Assembly: GCA_031551355.1 (NCBI GenBank)
Contig: JAVBNT010000018.1
Span: forward strand, 1 to 45,036
Direction: 5' to 3'
Origin: JAVBNT01 sp031551355
Lineage (GTDB): Bacteria > Vulcanimicrobiota > CADAWZ01
DNA: 45,036 bases
The stretch's first letter is position 1. Every line of letters begins with the position of its first letter. Both the position numbers and the translations under genes were made by a program. This document shows, one piece after another, positions 34,436 through 42,646 of this stretch. The notes beneath the pieces are model-generated. The model did no database searches. It was not told the origin of the DNA and saw only the letters and a list, made by a program, of their open reading frames with translations.

Positions 34436-35412
34436 TAAAACTTTTAGAGGGAAGCAAATTCAGGCTCGTCGCCTGGGGCGGGCTTTTTACGGCTATAGTT
34501 GTAATTATGGCGGTCATAGGCACGGCAATGTCTTTTATAGATATTCTGCTGTATCTTGCCGTTACGCCGATAATAATTGCCGTTATGCAGGGAGGGCTGA
34601 TCTTCGGCCTTCAGGTCTCGCTGGCGTCAGCTATACTCATAAGCTCCATCCTCGGCTTCTTTCCGGCCGGCGCATATTTTGTAATCGCGACTGCTCCGGT
34701 GGGCCTGGTGCTTGGGGAAATGTTTCGGAGGAAAAGCTCGATTGTAACCGTTATTATCATCCTGTCAATAACAATATCCGTATGTATGGTCGGAACCACA
34801 TATATTGCCAGCCGCGCTATGGGAAGAACTTTCAACGAAGATCTGCGGCTGTCGGCAAAATCATCAGCACAGTTACTTGAAGATGTTGTAAATGAATATC
34901 CGGAAACGAAAAAATTGCTCCAGAAGCCATTGCCCGAACAAGAAGTCATCGTGGAAATCCTGGTAAAAACTTTTTATATGACAATACCGGCAATGTTGCT
35001 TGTTGTAGGGTTGGCATATGCTTTTTACCTGTGGTTTTTCAATGCCTGGCTCCTCAACAGGTTAAAACTTACCGATAAAAGCTTCAGCTTTGATATGCAG
35101 GAGCTGTTCCTCTATCCGCCATGGTTCGGATATATATTAGCCGCATCACTGCTGGTACTGCCCGTTTCTAATGCCACAAATAACGAAGCCCTGTCGGGAA
35201 CGGCAATGAATGTTTTCCTCATTTTCAGCTTTCTATTTTTCATCAAAGGCCTTTTTATGCTGAGGGGACTGTTGTTTATCTTTATCAGAAGCTTCCCCAT
35301 GAGACTGCTGGCCGGCCTCTTGCTAATGACCTTAGGAGCTCCTTTCGTGGCCCTAATGGGATTCATTTTCTGCATAACGCAAAGAGATATACAAATCAGA
35401 TACCGCACATAA
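34432..35412 (+). CDS. DUF2232 (YybS-like) membrane protein
   Basis: A 326-residue protein with about eight hydrophobic helices, a charged extracytoplasmic loop (about 125-175, MGRTFNEDLRLSAKSSAQLLEDVVNEYPETKKLL), and the C-terminal half typical of DUF2232 (FYLWFFNAWLLNRLKL ... FFIKGLFMLRGLLFIFI). The function is unknown; the fold resembles S-component-like ECF transport proteins, which is inference. Its start overlaps the hybrid kinase stop, so the membrane protein and the kinase are probably translated together and may act together. Confidence 0.75.
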   Translation: MIKLLEGSKFRLVAWGGLFTAIVVIMAVIGTAMSFIDILLYLAVTPIIIAVMQGGLIFGLQVSLASAILISSILGFFPAGAYFVIATAPVGLVLGEMFRRKSSIVTVIIILSITISVCMVGTTYIASRAMGRTFNEDLRLSAKSSAQLLEDVVNEYPETKKLLQKPLPEQEVIVEILVKTFYMTIPAMLLVVGLAYAFYLWFFNAWLLNRLKLTDKSFSFDMQELFLYPPWFGYILAASLLVLPVSNATNNEALSGTAMNVFLIFSFLFFIKGLFMLRGLLFIFIRSFPMRLLAGLLLMTLGAPFVALMGFIFCITQRDIQIRYRT

Positions 35413-35466
35413 TATTTCTCATACATTTTTTATCTTTCAATAATTTTTTAGGATAAGGAGTTTGTC

Positions 35467-36798
35467 ATGTTTGAAACAGAAAGTATAAGCCTGCTTCTCA
35501 AAGCCGTCGAAAAAATGAGCCTCGGTTTTAAAGACCTTCCCGACTTCAACAATCCAGCCGACCTCGAAGCCATAGAAAAAGCGTTGATGCAGACAGCGGA
35601 AAAAATGCAGGACAATTACCCTTATTTTCACCCGCTCTACGCCGGACAAATGCTCAAACCTCCCCACCCTCTTGCCAGACTGGCTTATATGCTTTCATTA
35701 TGGATAAATCCCAACAACCATGCGATCGACGGCGGACGTGCAAGTTCGGCAATGGAAAAAGAAGCTATAAAAGAGATAAGCAAAATGTTTGGCTTTAAAA
35801 CACACCTGGGACATTTATGTTCCGGCGGAACTGTTGCCAATCTGGAAGCACTCTGGGTTGCAAATTCCATTCATAAAGGAAAAAAAATCGCTGCATCATC
35901 ACAGTCACACTATACACACGGAAGAATGTCGGCAGTTATCGGCGCCGAATTTGAAACGATTGCCGTAGATGCAAAAGGAAAAATGGATATGGCGGCACTT
36001 GAAAAAGCGCTGCAGACAGGAGCAATAGGGACCGTTGTGGCAACACTGGGAACAACAGGTGCCGGCATACTTGATCCTCTCGATAAAATATTGGCTTTAA
36101 AGGAAAAATACAATTTCCGCATCCACCTTGATGCGGCATACGGAGGATATTTCGTGCTGGCCGGCAATCTGCCGGAAGAATCAAAACGTATTTTCAGTTC
36201 GATACCGCAGGCCGACTCCATCGTTGTCGATCCGCACAAACACGGCCTCCAGCCATATGGATGCGGATGCATCATTTTCAAAGATCCCGATGTCGGCAAA
36301 TTCTACAAACACGACTCGCCATACACATACTTCAGTTCCGAAGAAATGCATCTCGGAGAAATAACGCTTGAATGTTCACGTGCCGGCGCAACGGCAGTAG
36401 CCCTTTGGACGACAATGCAAATGCTGCCGCCGGTAAAAAGCGGACTGTTTGCCAAAGACCTGGAAAAATGCCGGGATGCGGCAATAAAATTCTTTTTATT
36501 TTTAAAGGAATCAGCAAATTTTACACCCGTTTTCGAGCCGGAACTTGATATCGCCGTATTTGCCCCCAAGGGAAAGACGTTCAGTGAAATATCGGCACTC
36601 TCAAGGAAAAAATTTGCCGGTTGTGCGGAAAAGAATCTGCACATTGCACTTTTTGAAGTGCCTGCGGAAATAGCTGAATATTACCTGAAAGACGCTGTTA
36701 AAGATTCAGAAACCGTAACCTGTCTCAGATGCTGTTTTATGAAACCGGAACACCTCGACTGGCTCGAAAAAATAACGGCAATACTTGAATCCGTTTAA
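35467..36798 (+). CDS. group II pyridoxal-phosphate amino-acid decarboxylase
   Basis: A 443-residue fold-type I PLP enzyme related to glutamate, tyrosine, DOPA and diaminobutyrate decarboxylases. The cofactor Lys-258 is in SIVVDPHKHGLQPYGCG, Asp-222 in IHLDAAYGGYFV, and the phosphate-binding stretch near CSGGTVANLEALWVA (118-132). The N-terminal YPYFHPLYAGQMLKPPHPLARLAYML matches the family helix. The substrate cannot be fixed from sequence. AAGGAG precedes the ATG. The alpha/beta hydrolase gene starts inside its last codons. Confidence 0.88.
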   Translation: MFETESISLLLKAVEKMSLGFKDLPDFNNPADLEAIEKALMQTAEKMQDNYPYFHPLYAGQMLKPPHPLARLAYMLSLWINPNNHAIDGGRASSAMEKEAIKEISKMFGFKTHLGHLCSGGTVANLEALWVANSIHKGKKIAASSQSHYTHGRMSAVIGAEFETIAVDAKGKMDMAALEKALQTGAIGTVVATLGTTGAGILDPLDKILALKEKYNFRIHLDAAYGGYFVLAGNLPEESKRIFSSIPQADSIVVDPHKHGLQPYGCGCIIFKDPDVGKFYKHDSPYTYFSSEEMHLGEITLECSRAGATAVALWTTMQMLPPVKSGLFAKDLEKCRDAAIKFFLFLKESANFTPVFEPELDIAVFAPKGKTFSEISALSRKKFAGCAEKNLHIALFEVPAEIAEYYLKDAVKDSETVTCLRCCFMKPEHLDWLEKITAILESV

Positions 36799-37657
36799 AA
36801 AAATAATCGCTAAAAACGAAAAAATAATCGCTAAAAACAATATTGAAATCTTTACCGAATGTTTTGGAAAAAGCTCTGACCCTGCTTTACTGCTAATGAT
36901 GGGAGCCGGGGCTTCAATGATCTGGTGGGATGAACTTTTCTGCGAAAAACTGGCATCCGAAGGGCTATTTGTGATTAGATACGACAACCGGGACACGGGA
37001 AAGTCAAGCATCTGGCCACCGGGTAAACCTGCTTATTCAGTGACCGATATGGCTGCTGATGTGATCAATATCCTTGACGGTTACAGTATCGCCAAAGCCC
37101 ATCTTGCCGGAATGTCATTGGGGGGTATGCTGGCACAGATTGTCGCCGTATCACATCCGGAAAGAGTTGACGGTATAATATTGCTCTCATCAGGACTCTG
37201 GGATGACCTGCCGGAACTTGGTGAGGTTGATACAAAAATTATTGAATATCATTCCTCCGCGGCATCACTTGATTGGACAAATGAAAACGAAACCATAAAA
37301 TATATGGCAGACGGATGGAAACTGCTGAACGGTTCCAGACATACTTTTGATAAGGATCAGGCTATTAACCTGGCAAGAACAGAATACAGAAGAGCAAAAA
37401 GCCTGCAAAGTATGTTTAACCACTCACTGATAAAAGGCGGAGAAAATTTATACGGCAAATCAAAAGATATCAATACTCCCTGCCTTATCATCCATGGAAC
37501 GGAAGATACCGTTCTGCCTTTTGCGCATGCGCTTGCCATCAATAAAACCATCCACAATTCCGAACTATTCCCGCTCGAAGGTGCGGGTCATGAAATTCAC
37601 CGTATGGATTGGGAAATTATCATCGAAAAAATATCTCAAAAAATAAAATCATCGTGA
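36785..37657 (+). CDS. alpha/beta hydrolase
   Basis: A 290-residue hydrolase. The start is probably TTG 36785, overlapping the decarboxylase by 14 bp; no good Shine-Dalgarno is seen, so this start is uncertain, but homologues begin close to IEIFTECFG. Catalytic features: oxyanion region MMGAGASMIWWDELF, nucleophile Ser in LAGMSLGGMLAQ (about residue 114), an Asp in IHGTEDTVLPF, and His in GAGHEIHRMDW. The segment FVIRYDNRDTGKSS is characteristic of the TAP/lipase-like branch common in bacteria. The substrate is unknown. Confidence 0.88.
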   Translation: MNPFKKIIAKNEKIIAKNNIEIFTECFGKSSDPALLLMMGAGASMIWWDELFCEKLASEGLFVIRYDNRDTGKSSIWPPGKPAYSVTDMAADVINILDGYSIAKAHLAGMSLGGMLAQIVAVSHPERVDGIILLSSGLWDDLPELGEVDTKIIEYHSSAASLDWTNENETIKYMADGWKLLNGSRHTFDKDQAINLARTEYRRAKSLQSMFNHSLIKGGENLYGKSKDINTPCLIIHGTEDTVLPFAHALAINKTIHNSELFPLEGAGHEIHRMDWEIIIEKISQKIKSS

Positions 37658-37759
37658 TTATAAAAACGCCAACTTGCAACAAAGAATAAATTAACGTATA
37701 ACCACAGATAATACCGATACTCCTTTTCTATCATTAAAACAATAAAATAAAAAAGCCTA

Positions 37760-37788
37760 TTGACAGATTAGCACAGTTGTCCTATAAT
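37760..37788 (+). promoter_or_regulatory. perfect sigma-70 promoter of the redox/envelope operon
   Basis: TTGACA (37760-37765), a 17-bp spacer and TATAAT (37783-37788) match consensus exactly. The expected start is about 37795, giving a leader of about 60 nt to the TTG at 37857. The promoter is covered by two operator-like dyads. Confidence 0.88.
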
Positions 37789-37815
37789 TCGTTTAGGACA
37801 ACTGTGCTAATCTGT
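37763..37815 (+). promoter_or_regulatory. double operator forming a perfect 21-bp-arm palindrome over the promoter
   Basis: Arms 37763-37783 and 37795-37815 are exact inverse complements with 11 bases between. Each arm contains an 18-bp imperfect dyad of form TTAGNACANNTGTNCTAA: 37768-37785, between -35 and -10, and 37793-37810, at the expected start site. This is the size and spacing of TetR-family operators. The TetR gene in the same operon (41556-42179) is the likely binder, by inference. Confidence 0.8.
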
Positions 37816-37856
37816 TTTTTCCAAAAAAATAATAACAAAAAAGGAGGACAAAGAGA

Positions 37857-38309
37857 TTGAAAAAAACCGTAAGCGTCATTTTGACAGCAGTAGCAATTTT
37901 ATTTTTTGCCGCCGGCAGCCTGGCCAATGCCCCGGTAGAGACCGGTAAATCAGAAGCAGCATCAGAAAGAAAACAACTCTCAAAAAATGCGCAATCAATG
38001 CCGAAACCGGTTAACGCTATAAAATTATACAACGAATTCAAAACCGGCAAGCAAGCCGCGTCTGAAAAATACCGCGGTAAAAATATTCAGGTAACGGGAG
38101 TTATCACGCGCAAAGGTCCGGATATTCACAGCACTCCGTCAATTGAACTGTCGGACAAAGCGGACGGAAAAAGCTATGTAATCTGCGTGGTAACTTCATT
38201 CGAACAACTTAATGAAGTTTCTGTCGGGGATACGGTAACAATGTCTGGTAACTTCCACATCTTTGGCTCCGACGACTGGGTGGTATTAAAAAAATGCCAA
38301 ACCATATAG
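37857..38309 (+). CDS. exported OB-fold (tRNA_anti-like) protein
   Basis: A 150-residue protein starting at TTG 37857 with GGAGGA about 9 nt upstream. The signal peptide (KKTVSVILTAVAILFFAAGSLANA) is followed by a Ser/Lys-rich stretch, then an OB-fold of the tRNA_anti-like type: NAIKLYNEFKTGKQAASEKYRGKNIQVTGVITRKGPDIHSTPSIELSD and FEQLNEVSVGDTVTMSGNF. Such domains occur in many secreted proteins of unknown role. First gene of the operon controlled by the double operator. Confidence 0.78.
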   Translation: MKKTVSVILTAVAILFFAAGSLANAPVETGKSEAASERKQLSKNAQSMPKPVNAIKLYNEFKTGKQAASEKYRGKNIQVTGVITRKGPDIHSTPSIELSDKADGKSYVICVVTSFEQLNEVSVGDTVTMSGNFHIFGSDDWVVLKKCQTI

Positions 38310-38340
38310 CAAAAATTTATATTTTACAAAGGAGAATCAC

Positions 38341-38964
38341 ATGAAAAGAGTATTGGTAATCTTAACACTTATTTCGCTTTTTACACTTACCGCCTGCAGT
38401 TCCTCGGGCAATGCCGGCACAAATAACAGAGACGGCAAAGAAAAACAGGAGCAAACGGCAGGCTCTAAAGGCAAAACTCTTATCGTTTATTTTTCCCATT
38501 CGGGAACAACGGAAAAAATCGCAAAAACGATCGGGCAAGATACAAACGGCGATATCTTCAAAATAGAGACGGCGACTCCCTACCCTGAAAACAATGACCT
38601 TCTGGGAAAACAGGCTGAGAAGGAGCACAATGAGAATTACCTGCCACCGCTTAAAAACAAAATAAACAACATTGGGCAGTACGAGACAATATTCATCGGC
38701 TACCCCGTATGGCAGGGCACTTTTCCCCAACCGATCGCTTCTTTCCTGACGGAATACGATTTATCGGGAAAAACAATCGTACCTTTTTGCACTTACGGCA
38801 GCACCGGCTTTGGCAGTAGCGTATCCAAAATAAAAGAACTTGCCCCCAAAGCCACCGTTTTTGACGGCCTCGCAGTTCAGAGCGCAAAAATTAACAATGC
38901 ACAAAAAGATATCAGCGAATGGCTTCGCAAGCTGAAAGTACAAATCATTCGTCAGAGCAGATGA
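38341..38964 (+). CDS. flavodoxin-fold lipoprotein
   Basis: A 207-residue lipoprotein: signal peptide with lipobox LTAC (Cys-19), a charged tether, then a flavodoxin domain with the FMN phosphate loop KTLIVYFSHSGTTEKIAK. Later loops are IGYPVWQGTFPQPIASFLTEYDLSGKTIVPFCTYGSTGFGSS. It probably binds FMN on the outer face of a membrane, so an electron donor must reach it there. Located 31 bp after the OB-fold gene, with AAAGGAG upstream of the ATG. Confidence 0.88.
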   Translation: MKRVLVILTLISLFTLTACSSSGNAGTNNRDGKEKQEQTAGSKGKTLIVYFSHSGTTEKIAKTIGQDTNGDIFKIETATPYPENNDLLGKQAEKEHNENYLPPLKNKINNIGQYETIFIGYPVWQGTFPQPIASFLTEYDLSGKTIVPFCTYGSTGFGSSVSKIKELAPKATVFDGLAVQSAKINNAQKDISEWLRKLKVQIIRQSR

Positions 38965-39000
38965 GCCGCAAGCAACAGTTTCCCATTGAAAGGAGCAAAA

Positions 39001-39732
39001 ATGAATATTTTTTTAAAAACAGCTATGGTTTTAATGGCAACAGCTTTGTTGTTCAGCGGCTACTCTATATTTGAAAGTTCAGCGGCAGCACAACAGGCAA
39101 AGGTCGTGGTGCGCGGGTTTGACAGCACCGACGCGCTGGGCTGGACAGCGTCATTTCAAGTGATAAGCTCAGAAAAGGGAAACATTTTGATTGATCCCGG
39201 AAAATATGACGATGAACTCGCCCAATATATAGAATCAATCGGTGGCGTGAAGGCTATTTTGATCACCCATGGACATTGGGACAAACTGAGAGGTCTCGAC
39301 GCTGCAGTGGCGGCAAACCCCGGTGCGACGGTTTATGTTCACAAATTGGATTATCCATATTTCAAAGCCCCTGCGCGCAACTGCTCCGCCGAACAGGGAT
39401 TTGACGGCACCACGGAAACAAAAGCCGAGACGCTTGCCGAAGGAACTTATAAAATCCTCGGTTACACGGTTAAGGTCATTCACACACCGGGTCATACGGA
39501 AGGCTCGAGCATATTCTACTTCCCGGATGAAAACATGCTGATCGGCGGCGATACCATTATGGCCGGTTTGGTAGCCAGCTCCAAACATCCGGGCGGTAAT
39601 GAGAAGAGCAGACAGGCTTCTATCCAAAAATTCAAACAACTGGTCTTTCCCGATGACATGAAAATTTACAGCGGACATGGCGCAAACACCACTTATGCCG
39701 AACTGATGAAAACAAACAAGGATTTGCAATGA
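39001..39732 (+). CDS. exported metallo-beta-lactamase-fold hydrolase 1
   Basis: A 243-residue protein. ATG 39001 has AAGGAG 5 nt upstream; an in-frame TTG 15 bp earlier overlaps that site. The signal peptide is about 1-30. MBL motifs: LITHGHWDKL (His-90, His-92, Asp-94, with Lys-95 where the last His of HxHxDH should be), HTPGHTEGS, GGDTIMAG and SGHG. Binding of the second zinc may be changed. Residues around NCSAEQGF and SKHPGGNEKSRQASIQKFKQL recur in the next gene, so the pair arose by tandem duplication. The substrate is unknown. Confidence 0.85.
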   Translation: MNIFLKTAMVLMATALLFSGYSIFESSAAAQQAKVVVRGFDSTDALGWTASFQVISSEKGNILIDPGKYDDELAQYIESIGGVKAILITHGHWDKLRGLDAAVAANPGATVYVHKLDYPYFKAPARNCSAEQGFDGTTETKAETLAEGTYKILGYTVKVIHTPGHTEGSSIFYFPDENMLIGGDTIMAGLVASSKHPGGNEKSRQASIQKFKQLVFPDDMKIYSGHGANTTYAELMKTNKDLQ

Positions 39733-39750
39733 TGAAAGGGTTGGTGTGTA

Positions 39751-40518
39751 ATGCCTAAAACAATGAAAACATTGGCGGCGGTTTGTTTATTCCTTTTAGT
39801 TGCCGCCGGTGCCGAAGGCGAAATTTCCCAGGTAAGCAAGCCGGCAAAAAGGGACACACAGCCTGTTGCCGATGAAAAGAAAAACCGGGTGCCAATAGAA
39901 GTGCGCAGCTTTACCAACAAAAAGAGATTTTCCTCTGATGTGCATGTGCTCAGTTCCGAGAAGGGTAATCTGCTTGTAGATCCCGGATATTATGGAGACG
40001 ACATTGCCGGGTATGTAAAATCCATCGGCGGACTTGACGCCATATTGATTACACATGGGCATTGGGATAATATACTGGCTCTCGATGAAGCGGCGGCGGC
40101 AAATCCCGGCGTGGAAATATATATCCATAAATCGGATTTTGATTTTCTGCGCGATCCCGTTCTGAACTGCTCCGCTCCTAACGGTTTTTTACTGAAGGTA
40201 AATACGAAGCCTCTTACTTTTACAGAAGGATTTTACCATATCGGCGGATATGACTTCGAGGTCATTCACACGCCGGGGCATACATGCGGCTGCTGTATCT
40301 TTTATTTTAAAAAGGAAAATATTCTGTTTAGCGGCGATACCTTTATGATTCCCTTTGCCGGCAGCGCCGATCATCCTACAGGCAGCAAGGACGACAGGGC
40401 CGCTTCGATAAAAAAATTTAAACAGCGGTATTTCCCGTGCGACATGAAAATATATCCCGGACACCGCGGAAATACAACTTATGCGGATATTATGAAAACA
40501 AATGTTGATCTAAAATAA
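39751..40518 (+). CDS. exported metallo-beta-lactamase-fold hydrolase 2
   Basis: A 255-residue paralogue of the preceding gene, 18 bp downstream. The signal peptide (KTMKTLAAVCLFLLVAAGAEG) is followed by a Lys-rich linker. MBL motifs: LITHGHWDNI (His-102, His-104, Asp-106, Asn-107 in place of His), HTPGHTCGCC, SGDTFM and YPGHRG. The CGCC cysteines after HTPGHT are unusual and absent from copy 1. Both copies end in NTTYA(E/D)(L/I)MKTN. It probably acts in the periplasm together with the flavodoxin and OB-fold proteins. Confidence 0.85.
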   Translation: MPKTMKTLAAVCLFLLVAAGAEGEISQVSKPAKRDTQPVADEKKNRVPIEVRSFTNKKRFSSDVHVLSSEKGNLLVDPGYYGDDIAGYVKSIGGLDAILITHGHWDNILALDEAAAANPGVEIYIHKSDFDFLRDPVLNCSAPNGFLLKVNTKPLTFTEGFYHIGGYDFEVIHTPGHTCGCCIFYFKKENILFSGDTFMIPFAGSADHPTGSKDDRAASIKKFKQRYFPCDMKIYPGHRGNTTYADIMKTNVDLK

Positions 40519-40540
40519 AATAGTTAAAGGAGCAATAATA

Positions 40541-41500
40541 ATGAAATACAAAGGTTTTGGACTTGGATGCATGAATATGAGGACTGCAAACATAGAGGAG
40601 AATTCACAAGTAATACATGCAGCATTAGATGAAGGAGTCAGTTTTTTAAATACCGGAGATTTCTATAATTCCGGGGAAAGCGAAATGGTTGTCGGCAGTG
40701 CCCTTAAAGGCCGTAAGCGCGAGCAATTTTATGTATCCGTAAAATTTGGCGTGTTATTCCAGCCCAACGGCAGTATTTACGGACTGGACGTCCATCCGCA
40801 GAGGATAAAAAATTACCTGACTCAGTCACTAAAAAGACTGCAGCTGGATTATGTGGATCTATACCAGCCTGCCAGAATTGATCTGGGCATCCCAGTGGAA
40901 GACACCATCGGGGCAATCTCCGAACTGGTAAAAGAAGGGTATGTCCGTCACATAGGAATCAGTCAGATAGACGCTTCAACCCTTGAAAAAGCCAATGCCG
41001 TTCATAAAATAGAAGCCGTTGAAATGGAATACTCGCTGTTCAACAGGAGTATTGAAAAGGATATCATCCCCTGTGCCCGCCGGCTGGGAATAACCACCGT
41101 GGCCTTCGGTATTCTCGCCCATGGACTGATGAACGGAACCTGGACTCAGGAACGTCTTGACCGTGGAGATTATCCTGTCAATCCAATAATTTCCCTGTTC
41201 ACAAAAGAAAATATCGGCAAAAATGTCGAACTAATAGAAAATTTAATGAAAATCGCCAGCGAAAAACAGGTAACCCTGTCACAGTTGACCCATGCCTGGG
41301 CGTTATCAAAAGGCGACGGTATCATTCCCCTGATTGGGGCAAGTAAAGCGAAAAACTTCCGGGATTCGATAAAAGCCAAAGATATCACCTTAAGTGCAGA
41401 TGATATTGGAAGGATTGAAGCGGCTGTCCCGCAAAACAAAATAGCCGGCAGCAGTTTCCATAAAATACTGTTTAAAAACGGGGCGATTGTACAGGCATAA
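40541..41500 (+). CDS. aldo/keto reductase
   Basis: A 319-residue NADPH-dependent reductase-fold protein. The active-site Asp-40 and Tyr-42 (NTGDFYNSGESE) and Lys-68 (YVSVKFG) are present. The usual catalytic His is replaced: the segment reads DLYQPARID with Ala-111, as in a known QPAR subfamily. The cofactor segment at the C-terminus, IIPLIGASKAKNFRDSI, matches the family. Unlike the previous four products it has no signal peptide and acts in the cytoplasm. AAAGGAG precedes the ATG. The TetR gene follows 55 bp downstream. Confidence 0.9.
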   Translation: MKYKGFGLGCMNMRTANIEENSQVIHAALDEGVSFLNTGDFYNSGESEMVVGSALKGRKREQFYVSVKFGVLFQPNGSIYGLDVHPQRIKNYLTQSLKRLQLDYVDLYQPARIDLGIPVEDTIGAISELVKEGYVRHIGISQIDASTLEKANAVHKIEAVEMEYSLFNRSIEKDIIPCARRLGITTVAFGILAHGLMNGTWTQERLDRGDYPVNPIISLFTKENIGKNVELIENLMKIASEKQVTLSQLTHAWALSKGDGIIPLIGASKAKNFRDSIKAKDITLSADDIGRIEAAVPQNKIAGSSFHKILFKNGAIVQA

Positions 41501-41555
41501 CTTCCGGCCGTAATATGAGATAAACGGCGCAATGAGTTTGAAGGGGGACATTGAC

Positions 41556-42179
41556 TTGAAAAAATCAACAACCAGGGATGAAATAACCGAAACCGCAAAA
41601 AAATTATTCCTTAACAAAGGTATGGATAATGTCGGCATGCGGGAAATTGCAGCGGAACTGAAGATAAGCGTCGGCAATCTTACCTACCATTTCAAAAAGA
41701 AAGAAGATTTGGCGGAAGAGGTTATGTTCAGGCTTTCCGACAGTCATAAGCCGTTAAAACCATGCAATACATTGAGCGAGCTGGATGACTGTATTGTTTT
41801 TTCTGAAAAATTCAACAGCGAAAACGCCTTCTATTTCAAAAATTATGCCTGTTTTTCCAGACAGAGCGAAAAAATACGTAAAAGACAGTTGGAAACTTTT
41901 AACAACAGCACAGATTTTTGGAAAGAAACTTTTCTTAATCTCAACGCGGCGGAATTAATTCTGCCGGAAGGATATGGAGGCCAATATCAGACTCTGGCTC
42001 ACAACCTGCATTTTACAAAAATTTACTGGCAGGACCGGTTGGATGTGGAACAGCATATGGGCCTGGTTCTATCGCGCTTCAGGACAACAGCCTGGGAAAT
42101 GATCTTCCCTATTCTGACAGACAAAGGCAAAAATATTTATCTTACTGAAATAATTGACAGAGAGGAGAAATCAAGATGA
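41556..42179 (+). CDS. TetR-family transcriptional regulator
   Basis: A 207-residue regulator. TTG 41556 is preferred because AAGGGGG (41541-41547) lies 8 nt upstream; an in-frame ATG at 41532 has no ribosome site. The N-terminal helix-turn-helix (TRDEITETAKKLFLNKGMDNVGMREIAAELKISVGNLTYHFKKKEDLAEEVM) is typical TetR, and the rest is a helical ligand/dimerisation domain. It probably represses this operon through the double 18-bp dyad at 37768-37810, by inference. It overlaps the DUF2316 gene by 4 bp. Confidence 0.9.
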   Translation: MKKSTTRDEITETAKKLFLNKGMDNVGMREIAAELKISVGNLTYHFKKKEDLAEEVMFRLSDSHKPLKPCNTLSELDDCIVFSEKFNSENAFYFKNYACFSRQSEKIRKRQLETFNNSTDFWKETFLNLNAAELILPEGYGGQYQTLAHNLHFTKIYWQDRLDVEQHMGLVLSRFRTTAWEMIFPILTDKGKNIYLTEIIDREEKSR

Positions 42180-42442
42180 GTTTATCCGCAAGTGAAAAAA
42201 AACAAACTTCGTTTGAGTTAAAAGAAAACATGAAGATTTCCGGGCTCAGCCAAATGGAAATTCAATTCGATCTCAGTATAGACGAAAAAACATTTATAAG
42301 TTGCATTAATATGCACGAAGTTCAGGATCCGGCCAATGTATGGCGTATAAAAGACTATCTTGAGAAAAAAATTAAACAGCAGGGCAAAACGCCCTACCCG
42401 TATTCAAAATTGATTAACAACATCTGGTACCGTTACGATTAA
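42176..42442 (+). CDS. DUF2316 small protein
   Basis: An 88-residue protein with a SLSASEKKQTSFELKENMKISGLSQMEIQFDLSID opening and a DPANVWRIKDYLEKKIKQQGKTPYPYSKL close, which matches the DUF2316 pattern. It has a helix-turn-helix-like first half, so it may help a regulator, but no function is established. GAGGAG precedes the ATG, inside the end of the TetR gene. Confidence 0.8.
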   Translation: MSLSASEKKQTSFELKENMKISGLSQMEIQFDLSIDEKTFISCINMHEVQDPANVWRIKDYLEKKIKQQGKTPYPYSKLINNIWYRYD

Positions 42443-42512
42443 GGGGGGTGTCGATAAACCATATTTCACACCCATTAAAAGTATAATCTATAAATGAAAA
42501 CATCCGTTAGGA

Positions 42513-42550
42513 TGCGTGTCATTGTTATGTTTTCATAACAATGACACGCA
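42513..42550. repeat. perfect 17-bp-arm hairpin after the operon
   Basis: Arms 42513-42529 and 42534-42550 are exact inverse complements with a 4-base loop, TTTT. No T-run follows, so it looks more like an RNA-stabilising hairpin or a protein site than a simple intrinsic terminator. Confidence 0.65.
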
Positions 42551-42582
42551 AGACATAAATATAAAAAACTTTTTTCACACTT

Positions 42583-42625
42583 AAAAAGGACCGCTTCACT
42601 TCATTCCGTAAAGCAGTCCTTTTTT
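42583..42625. terminator. bidirectional terminator between convergent genes
   Basis: AAAAGGAC-C-GCTT pairs with AAGC-A-GTCCTTTT around a short loop, and A- and T-runs flank both sides. It lies between the DUF2316 gene (ends 42442) and the minus-strand gene ending at 42647. Confidence 0.75.
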
Positions 42626-42646
42626 AATTATTAATGAACAGAAAGA

